Program-made: the position numbers and the translations under genes
Assembly (NCBI GenBank): GCA_944385195.1
Contig: CALWWH010000271.1
Span: 1 to 15,460, forward strand
Source of the DNA: an uncultured Oscillospiraceae bacterium
GTDB lineage: Bacteria > Bacillota > Clostridia > Oscillospirales > Oscillospiraceae
DNA length: 15,460 nt
Direction of reading: 5' to 3'
The notes under the pieces: generated by a model
What the model was told of the DNA's origin: nothing
What the model saw: the letters and a program-made list of their open reading frames with translations, nothing else
Database searches by the model: none
Part shown: positions 7,274 to 15,433 of the stretch, piece after piece
How positions within the stretch are numbered: position 1 is the first letter of the stretch
Layout of the letters: the number at the start of each line of letters is the position of its first letter

Positions 7274-7316
7274 GAACCACCGCAGAAAGTTTTCGGAAAC
7301 TGCGCCGCCTTGGTTC
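7274..7316 (-). other. Imperfect hairpin directly after the ftsK stop codon
   Basis: GAACCA immediately after the stop pairs with TGGTTC about 40 bases on. Inside are CGCAG/CTGCG and a small AGTTT-CCGA-AAACT stem-loop, with asymmetric bulges. No U-run follows. It may protect or delimit the 3' end of the ftsK transcript; the function is inferred. The remaining bases, 7205-7273, show no gene or clear element. Confidence 0.35.
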
Positions 7317-9986
7317 TTATTGCTCCCCATCGTCCCAGGGAGACAATTCCTCCGGGACCGGCTCGGACGCGACAGGCGCGCCTCCCTGCATCTGCTGCCA
7401 TTCCTCTCTTGTGATCAGCAGCTGGCGGGGTTTGGAGCCCTCAAAGGGACCGACAATGCCCATCTGCTCCATCTCATCGACAATGCGGGCTGCACGGGCA
7501 TAGCCCAGTTTCAAACGCCGCTGGAGCATAGAGACGGAGGCCTGCTTCGTCTCCAGAATGACCTCCACGGCAGCGGAGAGCATCTCGTCGTGCTCATCTG
7601 CGGAGGAGTCGGCCGCAGCGGCAGCTGCGCCGCTCCCCTTGCCAGTTTGTTCGCTCTGACGGTTGATCTGCTCCATAACCTCTTCAGAATAGCTGGCCTC
7701 GGAACCACTCTTGATGAAATCGACCACCGACTGAACCTCCCCGTCGGTGATGAAGCAGCCCTGCACACGCTGGGGTTTCCCGTTGCCCAGGGGCGCATAG
7801 AGCATATCGCCCTTACCGACAAGCTTTTCTGCACCGGGAGCATCCAAAATGATACGAGATTCCAGGGACGAGGCCACTGCGAAAGCAATGCGGGACGGAA
7901 TATTTGCTTTCATGAGACCAGTGATGACATCCGCAGAGGGGCGCTGCGTGGCAATGATCAGGTGCATACCTGAGGCACGTCCCATCTGCGCCACGCGGCA
8001 AATCGACTCCTCCACCTCTTTGGCTGCGACCAACATCAAGTCGGCCAGCTCGTCGATCACGACCACAATGCGCGGCAGCCTGAGAGCCGGGTCCCCTTGA
8101 GCGATCTTCTTGTTATACTCGTCGATATCGCGCACTTTGGCATCTGCCAGCGTTTTATAGCGGCGCATCATCTCTGTCACAGCCCACTGCAGAGCACCAG
8201 CAGCCTTCTTGGGGTCCGTAACGACCGGGATCAGCAGATGCGGAATGCCATTATAGACCCCCAGCTCAACCATCTTCGGGTCCACCATGATCAGTCGGAC
8301 CTCTTCTGGCGTAGACTTGTACAGCAGCGAGATGATCAGCGAGTTGGTACACACCGACTTACCGGAGCCGGTCGTACCAGCGATGAGCATATGGGGCAGC
8401 TTGGCAATGTCGCCGACGATGCAGTTGCCGCCAATGTCCTTGCCTACGCAGAAACAGATGCTGGATTTGTGATTTTGGAAGGATTTCGACTCCAAAACAT
8501 CGCGGATATAGACCGTGCTTACCTGTTTATTGGGCACCTCAATGCCGACAATAGAGATCTTATCCGGGATGGCCGCAATACGGACGCCGGCTGCCCCCAA
8601 ATTCAGCGCAATATCGTCTGCCAGGTTTGTCAGCTTGGAAAGTTTGACCCCCGCGTCCAGTTCTACCTCATAGCGCGTGACGGAAGGGCCGCGAATCACA
8701 TTGATGATGTGCGCGTCAATGCTGAAGTTCTGCAAGGTTTTGTTGAGGCGCTCTACATTCATCCGCATCTCATCGGTGCCGTCTACTGTGTGTCCGTTAT
8801 CTGTCAGCAGCAGTGAGGTGGGCGGATAATGGTACAGTTCGACTGGCTGCTCAGAGCTGCCAATCTCCAGGGCAACATCTATCGCCGCCTGTTTTGCATC
8901 CTTAGAGGAAACCTTGTCCACATTCTGCATGGCCTTCTCTGCCGCAGCAACGGCCTCCGGAGAGGGCGGCGGTGTCTGGATATCTGCCAGGAACGCGTCG
9001 ACTTCGTCGATCATTGAGCTGCCGTGCTCCTGCGTCTGCGCCGCGGGAGCAGGCTTTTCAAACAATTTCTCCGTCCTGCGCTGCGGCTTGACCTTGGTGG
9101 GGATAGACTTCTCCTCAGGGACAGAAAACTGCCCCTGAGATTCGACCACCGGTTCTGCATTCTTTTGATCTGCCACATACTCTGCCGGCGACTTCGGCAT
9201 TTGCCGGGTTGATTTTTTGGCTGGTGCCGGCTCTTCCGCCAGGCTGGGGGGATCATCCACCGGGAGATCATAGGCCGCAATCTGCTTGCGTTCCCGGCGG
9301 TAGATCTGTTTCTGCACCACATGGTTGACGATTTTTTTAGCCGGATCCTGCGGGAGCTTTTCTTCTGTATCCAGCTCATAGACCGGGCGTGGGCGCTCCT
9401 GAATTGCGCGGATGATGGAGAAGACCGTCATGTTCAGGCCGCGCAGCAGTGACAGCACAGCTGCCACAAAAAACACAATGCCCGCACCAACCCCAGATAG
9501 GATAGAAGACAAGCCCTCGGCCGCCAAACCGGAGATCATACCGCCGGCTTCCCCTGCCATGCCGGCCTGATAGAGTTCGGCCAGCATGTGAAAGCCCCAG
9601 GCATACTCCAAATCGCAGACAATCAGATGCCAAAACGCGCCAATAAACACAGCAGTCAGCAGACTGCACACCACTCGGGCTGTGATTGGACGCCCGTGGT
9701 GGAATACCAGCGCAAAACTTGCCAGCAGCAGCAGCGGCGGCATCCAGTAATATCCCGCGCCAAATAAACCTCGCAGCAAGTCGCGGTAAAATGTGATAAA
9801 AATTGCATCCGGCCGGAAATAGCTGATGATGCCCAGAACCGCCAAAAAGAAGCATACTGCGCCGCCGATCTCCCGCCGCATAGGGGTCGGCTGTTTTTGT
9901 GTTTTTGTATTGTTTTTAGAGGGCGCAGAGCGCTTCTTGGCAGAAGACCTGCTCGTCGCACCCTTCTTTTGATTGGTTTGCGGCAT
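7317..9986 (-). CDS. ftsK: DNA translocase FtsK/SpoIIIE
   Basis: A septum-anchored, ATP-driven DNA pump that moves chromosome ends through the closing septum in division or sporulation. The 889-residue protein has a Lys/Arg-rich cytoplasmic start (1-38). Hydrophobic segments near 41-57, 82-97, 103-125 and 165-183 form the membrane domain. A long Pro/Glu/Lys-rich linker spans about 195-385, followed by the alpha and RecA-like beta domains. Walker A is GTTGSGKS (537-544) and Walker B is VVVIDELADLM (641-651). ATQRPSADVITG (679-690) and the C-terminal winged-helix gamma domain (about 800-862, with LQRRLKLGYARAARIVDEME) are standard for the family. The ATG at 9986 has GAGGTGA overlapping the uppP stop, 11 bp away. 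FtsK and SpoIIIE cannot be separated from sequence alone; Clostridia often have one main copy. Confidence 0.96.
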   Translation of the reverse strand: MPQTNQKKGATSRSSAKKRSAPSKNNTKTQKQPTPMRREIGGAVCFFLAVLGIISYFRPDAIFITFYRDLLRGLFGAGYYWMPPLLLLASFALVFHHGRPITARVVCSLLTAVFIGAFWHLIVCDLEYAWGFHMLAELYQAGMAGEAGGMISGLAAEGLSSILSGVGAGIVFFVAAVLSLLRGLNMTVFSIIRAIQERPRPVYELDTEEKLPQDPAKKIVNHVVQKQIYRRERKQIAAYDLPVDDPPSLAEEPAPAKKSTRQMPKSPAEYVADQKNAEPVVESQGQFSVPEEKSIPTKVKPQRRTEKLFEKPAPAAQTQEHGSSMIDEVDAFLADIQTPPPSPEAVAAAEKAMQNVDKVSSKDAKQAAIDVALEIGSSEQPVELYHYPPTSLLLTDNGHTVDGTDEMRMNVERLNKTLQNFSIDAHIINVIRGPSVTRYEVELDAGVKLSKLTNLADDIALNLGAAGVRIAAIPDKISIVGIEVPNKQVSTVYIRDVLESKSFQNHKSSICFCVGKDIGGNCIVGDIAKLPHMLIAGTTGSGKSVCTNSLIISLLYKSTPEEVRLIMVDPKMVELGVYNGIPHLLIPVVTDPKKAAGALQWAVTEMMRRYKTLADAKVRDIDEYNKKIAQGDPALRLPRIVVVIDELADLMLVAAKEVEESICRVAQMGRASGMHLIIATQRPSADVITGLMKANIPSRIAFAVASSLESRIILDAPGAEKLVGKGDMLYAPLGNGKPQRVQGCFITDGEVQSVVDFIKSGSEASYSEEVMEQINRQSEQTGKGSGAAAAAADSSADEHDEMLSAAVEVILETKQASVSMLQRRLKLGYARAARIVDEMEQMGIVGPFEGSKPRQLLITREEWQQMQGGAPVASEPVPEELSPWDDGEQ

Positions 9987-9997
9987 GAATTCTCACC

Positions 9998-10837
9998 TCA
10001 AGATACCAAAGACATGATCAGCGTAAATGCTCCGGCCGCCCAGCAGTAGTAGGCAAAGCCGCCGAAATGATTGCGTTCCGAGATAAACTTTAGCAGACGG
10101 ATGGCCAGGTAACCAGACACTGCTGCCACAGCCACCCCCACCAGGTAAACAGGCAGTAGGCTCCAATCAGTATTCCCCTGAACCGCTTCGATCAGGGAGA
10201 GAATATTGGCGCCAAGCACAGCGGGGATACTCATCAAAAAACTGAAACGGACTGCAAAGGGGCGCTCAAACTTTCGGGTTAAGCCGGCAGAGATGGTTGT
10301 GCCGGAGCGGGATAGTCCGGGAACCGTCGCCGCAGCCTGGGCCAGACCTACGATCAGCGCATCCAGCAGGGTTGCGCTCTTCTCCGTTTTATGCCCTTTG
10401 GGGATGCGGTCGGAGAAGAACAGCAGGCAGCCGGTCAACAGCAGGGCACCGCCGATGAAAAACGTGTTGGAATACAGCTGATCGACATATTTTTTGACCG
10501 GAAGTACCAAAAACAGCGGTAAAGTCGCAACGATGATAAGCAAAATCATCCGCCGCGCGGGACGATAATCTTTCGCGCCCCGGCTGGCCTGCTGTGTATC
10601 CCGGGTAAAGAGCGAGAAAAACGCCAGAATCAGCTCAAGGATCTCCTTGCGATAAGCGACAAAAACCGCCACCAGGGTGCCCAAATGCAGCAAAACGTCG
10701 AAGAGCATATTCTCTGCTTCGACATCTACCAGGCCGAAAAAGCTCTGGAATATGCAGAGGTGGCCGGAGCTGGAGATGGGCAGGAACTCGGCAACGCCTT
10801 GCACCAGGCCCAGGATAATGGCAGATAAGTACGACAT
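9998..10837 (-). CDS. uppP: Undecaprenyl-diphosphate phosphatase (UppP/BacA)
   Basis: This integral membrane phosphatase recycles undecaprenyl diphosphate to the monophosphate carrier used for peptidoglycan synthesis; the family is linked to bacitracin resistance. The 279-residue protein is strongly hydrophobic with several membrane spans. It has both family signatures: QGVAEFLPISSSGH (13-26, with E17 and the SSSGH cluster) and PGLSRSGTT (173-181, catalytic Arg at 177). The usual first acidic residue of the (E/Q)xxxE motif is Q13 here, which the family tolerates. The ATG at 10837 has GGAGG well placed upstream, and a promoter is visible further up. It is transcribed with ftsK and divergently from the DtxR-like regulator. 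Confidence 0.96.
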   Translation of the reverse strand: MSYLSAIILGLVQGVAEFLPISSSGHLCIFQSFFGLVDVEAENMLFDVLLHLGTLVAVFVAYRKEILELILAFFSLFTRDTQQASRGAKDYRPARRMILLIIVATLPLFLVLPVKKYVDQLYSNTFFIGGALLLTGCLLFFSDRIPKGHKTEKSATLLDALIVGLAQAAATVPGLSRSGTTISAGLTRKFERPFAVRFSFLMSIPAVLGANILSLIEAVQGNTDWSLLPVYLVGVAVAAVSGYLAIRLLKFISERNHFGGFAYYCWAAGAFTLIMSLVS

Positions 10838-10867
10838 AAGTGTTCCTCCATGAATTCATACTTTGTT

Positions 10868-10896
10868 ATTTTACCACACTCCAGGCAGTATTTCCA
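10868..10896 (-). promoter_or_regulatory. Promoter for uppP-ftsK
   Basis: On the minus strand, TGGAAA (10896-10891, 4/6 match to TTGACA), a 17-bp spacer and TAAAAT (10873-10868) preceded by TGG form an extended -10 promoter. A-tracts lie just upstream of the -35 and could act as an UP element. The predicted start is near 10861, about 24 bases before the uppP ATG. Confidence 0.65.
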
Positions 10897-10932
10897 TCCT
10901 TTTTTGTGGTTTGGCTTTTTAAGAAAATATGT

Positions 10933-10960
10933 TTGACTAATCCGTGGAATATGTTATGAT
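10933..10960 (+). promoter_or_regulatory. Promoter for the DtxR-like regulator
   Basis: TTGACT, a 16-bp spacer and TATGAT with TGT before it (extended -10). The -35 boxes of this promoter and of the divergent uppP promoter are only 36 bp apart, so a regulator bound between them could affect both. Confidence 0.7.
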
Positions 10961-10999
10961 GTATAAAGACGTCAACGCTGCAAACTACAGGAGGGCCCC

Positions 11000-11371
11000 A
11001 TGGAACACGTAACCGAAGCAACTGAAAACTATCTCGAAACGCTGCTGATTCTTTCCCAGCGTCTGAAAGAAGTGCACGCCATTGATATCTGCACCGAATT
11101 GGGCTACTCCCGGCCGACTGTATCGGTATTTCTCAAAGGCATGCGTAAAAAGGGACTGGTTGAAGTGGATGAGAATAACCATATTTGGCTCACGGAAACC
11201 GGCCGCGCCATTGCAGTGCCCATCTACGAGCGGCACAATACCCTGCTGAAGCTTTTGGAGCAGCTGGGTGTCAGCCCAAAGACCGCCGCTATCGACGCTT
11301 GCAAAATAGAGCATGATCTGAGCGAGGAGACCTACCAGTGCATCCGCAGATTTGTCAACAAAGCCCTATGA
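11000..11371 (+). CDS. Short DtxR/MntR-family metal-dependent transcriptional regulator
   Basis: A 123-residue metalloregulator, the only plus-strand gene. Residues 1-70 form a winged helix typical of DtxR/MntR (TENYLETLLILS, then AIDICTELGYSRPTVSVFLKGMRKKGLVEV). Residues 71-123 form the metal-binding dimerisation domain. There is no C-terminal SH3-like domain, so the length resembles MntR-type proteins. By alignment, likely metal ligands are E13, H79, C101, E104 and H105 (CKIEH). The Cys is a DtxR/IdeR-like feature, where MntR has Glu. The position equal to DtxR Met10 or MntR Asp8 is N10, and the ancillary Glu after H79 is replaced by Leu. The metal (Mn, Fe or other) therefore cannot be assigned. 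GGAGG precedes the ATG. No metal transporter is adjacent; the gene is divergent from uppP and converges on tgt. Confidence 0.88.
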   Translation: MEHVTEATENYLETLLILSQRLKEVHAIDICTELGYSRPTVSVFLKGMRKKGLVEVDENNHIWLTETGRAIAVPIYERHNTLLKLLEQLGVSPKTAAIDACKIEHDLSEETYQCIRRFVNKAL

Positions 11372-11378
11372 AGATAGT

Positions 11379-11413
11379 CCAACGCCCTGCGGTACAGCTC
11401 CGCAGGGCGTTGG
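11379..11413. terminator. Bidirectional hairpin between the DtxR-like gene and tgt
   Basis: Arms at 11379-11392 and 11400-11413 make a perfect 14-bp GC-rich stem (CCAACGCCCTGCGG and its complement) with a 7-base loop. It lies 7 bp past the regulator stop and 9 bp past the tgt stop, so it can serve both convergent transcripts. Neither side has a strong T-run. Confidence 0.7.
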
Positions 11414-11422
11414 CATTGTATC

Positions 11423-12553
11423 CTAGATCCGACGATCCAGTTTTTCAGAATATTCAGCGCGGAAGGCCTCAAACGTCCCCTGATCCAATGCGTCCCGCAT
11501 CCGCTCGGTCAACTTATTGTAAAAGTAGAGATTATGCATAACCGACAAACGCATTGCGAGCATTTCTTCCGCCTTGAACAGATGACGAAGATAGGCTCGG
11601 GAATAACGCCGGCAGACCGGGCAGTCGCACAGCGGATCAATGGGCTGCGTATCCAGCTCATACTTGGCGTTTTTTAGGTTGATCGCACCGCTCCAAGTGA
11701 ACAAGCGCCCATGGCGCGCGTTGCGGGCGGGCATCACGCAGTCGAAGAAGTCCACGCCGCGGGCAACGCCCTCAATGATATTGGTCGGTGTGCCGACGCC
11801 CATCAGATACCGAGGCCTGTCCTCAGGCATGTGGCGCTCTACCGCCTCGATGATTCGATACATCGTTTCGGTAGACTCCCCCACAGCCAGACCGCCGATG
11901 GCATAGCCGGGCAAGTCAAGCTCTGCGATGCGCTTCATATGCTCCACACGGATGTCCTCATAATCGCCGCCCTGGTTGATGCCCCAGAGCATCTGTCCCG
12001 GATTCACAGCATCCGGCAGACTGCGCAGTCGTTCCTGCTCCGCCTTGCACCGGAGCAGCCAGCGATAGGTGCGCTCAGCAGATGCCTGCACATAGGGCCT
12101 CGGGGCCGGATTTTCGACGCACTCATCAAAGGCCATAGCAATATCAGAGCCCAGGTTCGCCTGAATCTGCATACTCTCCTCCGGGCCCATGAAAATGCGG
12201 CGGCCGTCGATGTGGCTGGCAAAGGTCACACCCTCCTCCCGGATCTTGCGCAGGCCAGAGAGAGAAAATACCTGAAAACCACCGCTGTCGGTGAGAATCG
12301 GTCCGCTCCAGGTCATCATCTTATGCAGGCCGCCCAGCTGCTTGACGACTTTATCGCCAGGGCGCAAGTGCAGATGGTAAGTGTTGGACAACTCCACCTG
12401 GGTGCCGATGCGCTCCAGGTCCTCGGCACCCAGTGCGCCCTTGATGGCGCCCTGGGTACCGACGTTCATAAATACCGGGGTCTGAACCGTGCCGTGGGCG
12501 CATGTGAACTCGCCGCGGCGGGCTCTGCCCTCTTTTTTGATCAGTTTGAACAT
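11423..12553 (-). CDS. tgt: Queuine/preQ1 tRNA-ribosyltransferase
   Basis: Tgt exchanges guanine 34 of GUN-anticodon tRNAs for preQ1 in bacteria, the first tRNA-level step in queuosine formation. The 376-residue TIM-barrel protein shows TDSGGFQVFSLSG with D89, FDECVENPAP, GGLAVGE, GVGTPTNI and the nucleophile region DFFDCVMPARNARHG with D271. The zinc ligands are C309, C311 and C314 plus H340, with the same spacing as in characterised Tgt. The ATG at 12553 lies 19 bp after queA with a modest GAGAG site. It follows queA in the same operon, which confirms the pathway. yajC and the secD/F genes that often follow tgt are absent; a hairpin terminator comes immediately after. Confidence 0.97.
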   Translation of the reverse strand: MFKLIKKEGRARRGEFTCAHGTVQTPVFMNVGTQGAIKGALGAEDLERIGTQVELSNTYHLHLRPGDKVVKQLGGLHKMMTWSGPILTDSGGFQVFSLSGLRKIREEGVTFASHIDGRRIFMGPEESMQIQANLGSDIAMAFDECVENPAPRPYVQASAERTYRWLLRCKAEQERLRSLPDAVNPGQMLWGINQGGDYEDIRVEHMKRIAELDLPGYAIGGLAVGESTETMYRIIEAVERHMPEDRPRYLMGVGTPTNIIEGVARGVDFFDCVMPARNARHGRLFTWSGAINLKNAKYELDTQPIDPLCDCPVCRRYSRAYLRHLFKAEEMLAMRLSVMHNLYFYNKLTERMRDALDQGTFEAFRAEYSEKLDRRI

Positions 12554-12572
12554 ACGCTATTCTCTCTTTGTG

Positions 12573-13595
12573 TTAAATAATGATCATGGCATCTCCAAAG
12601 GAGAAGAATCGATACCGCTCTCGAATTGCCTCTTCATATGCTTCCAGCACGGCTTCTTTCCCTGCAAATGCAGAGATCAGCATCAGCAGCGTGCTCTCCG
12701 GCAGGTGGAAATTCGTAATTAGTCCATCCATGGCCTTAAAATGGTAGCCAGGATAGATGAAAATATCTGTCCAGCCGCTGCAAGGCTCCACAGATCCGTC
12801 TTCCTTGGCGAAGGACTCCAATGTACGGCAAGAGGTCGTTCCGACACAGATCACCCGTCCGCCGTTTTGTCTGGTCTGGTTAATCCTCTGTGCCGCTTCG
12901 TCCGGAATCACACAGTACTCGCTGTGCATATGATGGTTTGTGACATCGTCAACCTTCACCGGGCGGAAGGTGCCCAGACCGACATGCAGTGTGACGAAGG
13001 CAATGCGCACGCCTTTTTGCTCGATTGCCCGCAGCATTTCTTCGGTAAAGTGGAGGCCTGCAGTGGGCGCTGCCGCAGAGCCCAGCTCTTTGGAGTAGAC
13101 CGTCTGGTAGCGCTCCTGATCTGCCAGCGTCTGCTTGATGTAAGGCGGCAGCGGCATCTGGCCCAACTGCTCCAGAAGCTCGAGAAAGATGCCCTCGTAC
13201 TGAAATTGGATGATCTTATTGCCGTCCTCCAGCGCATCGACAACCCTTGCCCTCAGCAGGCCGCCGCCAAAGCTCAGCTCTGTGCCCGCCGGCGTCTTGC
13301 GGCCGGGCTTGGTCAGACACTCCCAGCGATTGTCCCCCAAATCCCGCAGCAGCAGCACTTCCACAGCCCCACCGGTGGGGCGAGTGCCCAGAAGCCGCGC
13401 GGGAAGCACCCGCGAGTTGTTCATCACCAGGCAGTCGCCGGGATTGAGCAGATCGATGACGTCCCGGAAGGTCCGATGCGTCACCTGACCCGTCTTGCGG
13501 TCCAGCTGCATCAGTCGAGAGGCATCGCGCTGCTGCAGCGGCGTCTGCGCAATCAGCTCCTCCGGCAAATCGTAGTAAAAATCACTTGTTTTCAA
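12573..13595 (-). CDS. queA: S-adenosylmethionine:tRNA ribosyltransferase-isomerase
   Basis: QueA transfers the ribosyl part of S-adenosylmethionine to preQ1 in tRNA, forming epoxyqueuosine, the step after Tgt. The 340-residue protein has the full family pattern: a start reading KTSDFYYDLPEELIAQ, then VMNNSRVLPARL, GSAAAPTAGLHFT, HVGLGTFRPV, ITNFHLPESTLLML and the C-terminal YRFFSFGDAMII. The start codon is TTG at 13595. Upstream in frame there are only five codons before the spoIID-like stop, with no ATG or GTG, and GAGG lies seven bases before the TTG, so no other start fits the conserved N-terminus. It is 15 bp after the spoIID-like gene and 19 bp before tgt. Confidence 0.97.
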   Translation of the reverse strand: MKTSDFYYDLPEELIAQTPLQQRDASRLMQLDRKTGQVTHRTFRDVIDLLNPGDCLVMNNSRVLPARLLGTRPTGGAVEVLLLRDLGDNRWECLTKPGRKTPAGTELSFGGGLLRARVVDALEDGNKIIQFQYEGIFLELLEQLGQMPLPPYIKQTLADQERYQTVYSKELGSAAAPTAGLHFTEEMLRAIEQKGVRIAFVTLHVGLGTFRPVKVDDVTNHHMHSEYCVIPDEAAQRINQTRQNGGRVICVGTTSCRTLESFAKEDGSVEPCSGWTDIFIYPGYHFKAMDGLITNFHLPESTLLMLISAFAGKEAVLEAYEEAIRERYRFFSFGDAMIII

Positions 13596-13610
13596 ACCAT
13601 TGCCTCGCTC

Positions 13611-15422
13611 TCATCGGATGCTGGCGCCCTGATAGTAATATTGCAGAATCTCTGTATAGGAGTACCCCTGCTGCGCCATCGCATAAGCGCCATAGGCGCT
13701 CAGGCCGACATTGTGTCCCCAGCCGGATCCGTAGACCATGTAATCGCCGGTGTCATTGGTGATGGTCCTCGTGGTCAAGACCACCGAGGGATATGTACTC
13801 GTCTCCGCGCCGGGGCTGCTTTGTGCCGTCTCTGCCCGGAGAATCTGGGCCTCTCCGGAGACCGTCACCGGGCCGGAAGCCGTCAGAACGGAAATCGTCG
13901 TGTGGGCAGTGGTACTCACGCCGTCGTATACCAGGAACTCTCCTGCCTCGCTGCTGCCCTGGGCATTCGAGTCGCTGCCGGGGGTGCCCTCTTCGCCGAT
14001 TTTGACATCGCTTACCTCAGCAGAACCCCAGGGGGGAATGATCACGTAGCGGCGGGAGCCATTGTAAGCAGAGCTGCGGAACATGGTCGTATCCTCCCCG
14101 GTGAAGGTGTGGGAGGTCTCGTTGGCGTCCACAAAGGTCACTGCATTGACATTACCCTGTTCGCTGTATTCTGATACATAGACCTCGGTGATGGCGCTGC
14201 ACTGGAATCCCCAGGTCTGCGCCAGCTCTGTGAGCTCAGAGAGCGAATACGTTGCACTCCAGTTTTTCGCTCCGGTAGAGACGAGGCTCTCAAAAGGATC
14301 ATAGACGCCCTGCAAATAGGGGTAATCCATCGTCCAGGTGTCGGCACTGGAACTGGTGGCACCGCCATTGGAGCTGTGGAACACTGCGAGGATGGGCTGA
14401 TTGTCGTAGTAGATGCACTCTCCTGCTGTGGCCTCGCAGAGCTGCAGGATATACTCCCACTGGCTTCCGTCATGAACCCCTTCATAGACCTGACAGCAGG
14501 TGCTGTTGCAGACGTCAAATGTCCTGTGTTTATCGCCGGTCATGGCAAAGGTACGGATGCAGCAAGCGCCTGCTTTCATCGCCTCTTCCGGCCAGCTGAA
14601 ACCGAACTCCCGGCAGAGAACTGCCGCGACGTATTGCTCCAATGGAAGAAGGTTTGCCACGTGCATGGCCTCCCCCTCCGGGCGATCATAGCGGAAGCTT
14701 CCGTTGTACTGCTTTCCCTTAAACCAGGTGCGGGTCTCGCCGCTGCCCAGGGGCTTTACGCCCAGGTTTGTGCCGGCGCCCTCGTCCAGTTCGAATAAAA
14801 TGCGCCCCGTGGATGTCTGCACCACGGTAATGCCGTATTCGCTTTCGCCCGTCACGGTGCAGTCTGCATAGAGCCCAGACTCCGCCTGGGCGTCGGCATA
14901 AGTTGCGTAGGAGCCGAATCTGACAAAATACTTGCCGTAGCTATATGCCACAAAGCCGTCATCGTACAGCATCGCCGTATCCCGCGCCTGCTGATAGCTG
15001 TCATAGCTATAGACCAGTTCCAGGTGGTACGCGCCAACCATGAGGCCGCTGGAGGCACTGGTGGTGTATCCGCTGCCGGAAAAATACTGTGTCCGATCGA
15101 TCAGCATGGAGATGTCGACCACATCCGTCTGCGCCAGAGCTACGAACTGCTTGTAGTCGCCGTTTTCGTCCAGATCATACAGACCCAGCTCATATCCGCT
15201 GCCGTAGCCGGTAACATTTTGCAGATTGGCCGACTCCAGGGCATTGTTTACGAAATATAAACCCACGCTGATGGTGTCCAGAGACTTGGCCGATGCCGGC
15301 ACCGGCAGAACCAGTGTGCTGATCATCAGCACGGCTGCAAGGGCAAACGCCATGCAGCGCAGAGGGGTTTTCTTGGGGTTTTTCTTTAGATTTAGATAAT
15401 GTGTGATGCTGTGTTTTTTCAT
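13611..15422 (-). CDS. Secreted SpoIID/LytB-domain protein
   Basis: Proteins of this domain cleave or help remodel peptidoglycan; SpoIID itself is a lytic transglycosylase acting in engulfment. The 603-residue product has a signal peptide (hydrophobic 24-42, likely cut after ASA at 43-45). A region with SPOR-like repeats follows at about 130-185 (YHLELVYSYDSYQQA, then YFVRFGSYATYADAQA). The SpoIID domain begins near 250. LEQYVAAVLCREFGFSWPEE (261-280) contains E272, equivalent to the SpoIID catalytic Glu. CCQVYEGV (309-316), HSSNGGATSSSADTW (349-363) and the C-terminal GSGWGHNVGLSAYGA (565-579) are family motifs; the last usually reads GMSQxGA. About 100 Ser/Thr/Gly-rich residues (462-560) split the domain. 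At roughly twice SpoIID length and lacking sporulation neighbours, it is a relative rather than SpoIID itself. The ATG at 15422 is chosen by its AAGGAG; the frame continues upstream. Confidence 0.88.
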   Translation of the reverse strand: MKKHSITHYLNLKKNPKKTPLRCMAFALAAVLMISTLVLPVPASAKSLDTISVGLYFVNNALESANLQNVTGYGSGYELGLYDLDENGDYKQFVALAQTDVVDISMLIDRTQYFSGSGYTTSASSGLMVGAYHLELVYSYDSYQQARDTAMLYDDGFVAYSYGKYFVRFGSYATYADAQAESGLYADCTVTGESEYGITVVQTSTGRILFELDEGAGTNLGVKPLGSGETRTWFKGKQYNGSFRYDRPEGEAMHVANLLPLEQYVAAVLCREFGFSWPEEAMKAGACCIRTFAMTGDKHRTFDVCNSTCCQVYEGVHDGSQWEYILQLCEATAGECIYYDNQPILAVFHSSNGGATSSSADTWTMDYPYLQGVYDPFESLVSTGAKNWSATYSLSELTELAQTWGFQCSAITEVYVSEYSEQGNVNAVTFVDANETSHTFTGEDTTMFRSSAYNGSRRYVIIPPWGSAEVSDVKIGEEGTPGSDSNAQGSSEAGEFLVYDGVSTTAHTTISVLTASGPVTVSGEAQILRAETAQSSPGAETSTYPSVVLTTRTITNDTGDYMVYGSGWGHNVGLSAYGAYAMAQQGYSYTEILQYYYQGASIR

Positions 15423-15427
15423 AAAAT

Positions 15428-15433
15428 CTCCTT
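15428..15433 (-). promoter_or_regulatory. Ribosome binding site of the SpoIID-like gene
   Basis: AAGGAG on the minus strand, five bases before the ATG at 15422. It decides against a start 12 codons further upstream. The remaining 27 bases to the window edge show no recognisable element. Confidence 0.8.

Noticed and set aside
7262..7285. T-box-like GGTGGTTCC on the minus strand after ftsK
   Set aside because: The conserved T-box core is AGGGTGGNACCGCG. The match is partial, no specifier stem is seen, and acpP is not a typical T-box target.
11711..12580. A 289-codon plus-strand frame antisense to tgt
   Set aside because: Antisense to a clearly real tgt with no recognisable motif; treated as a shadow, like the frame at 8097-8816 opposite ftsK.
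12741..14174. A 477-codon open frame on the plus strand
   Set aside because: It lies wholly antisense to queA and the SpoIID-like gene, resembles no family, has low-complexity Arg/Gln/His-rich translation and no good ribosome site. It is a shadow of GC-biased codons.
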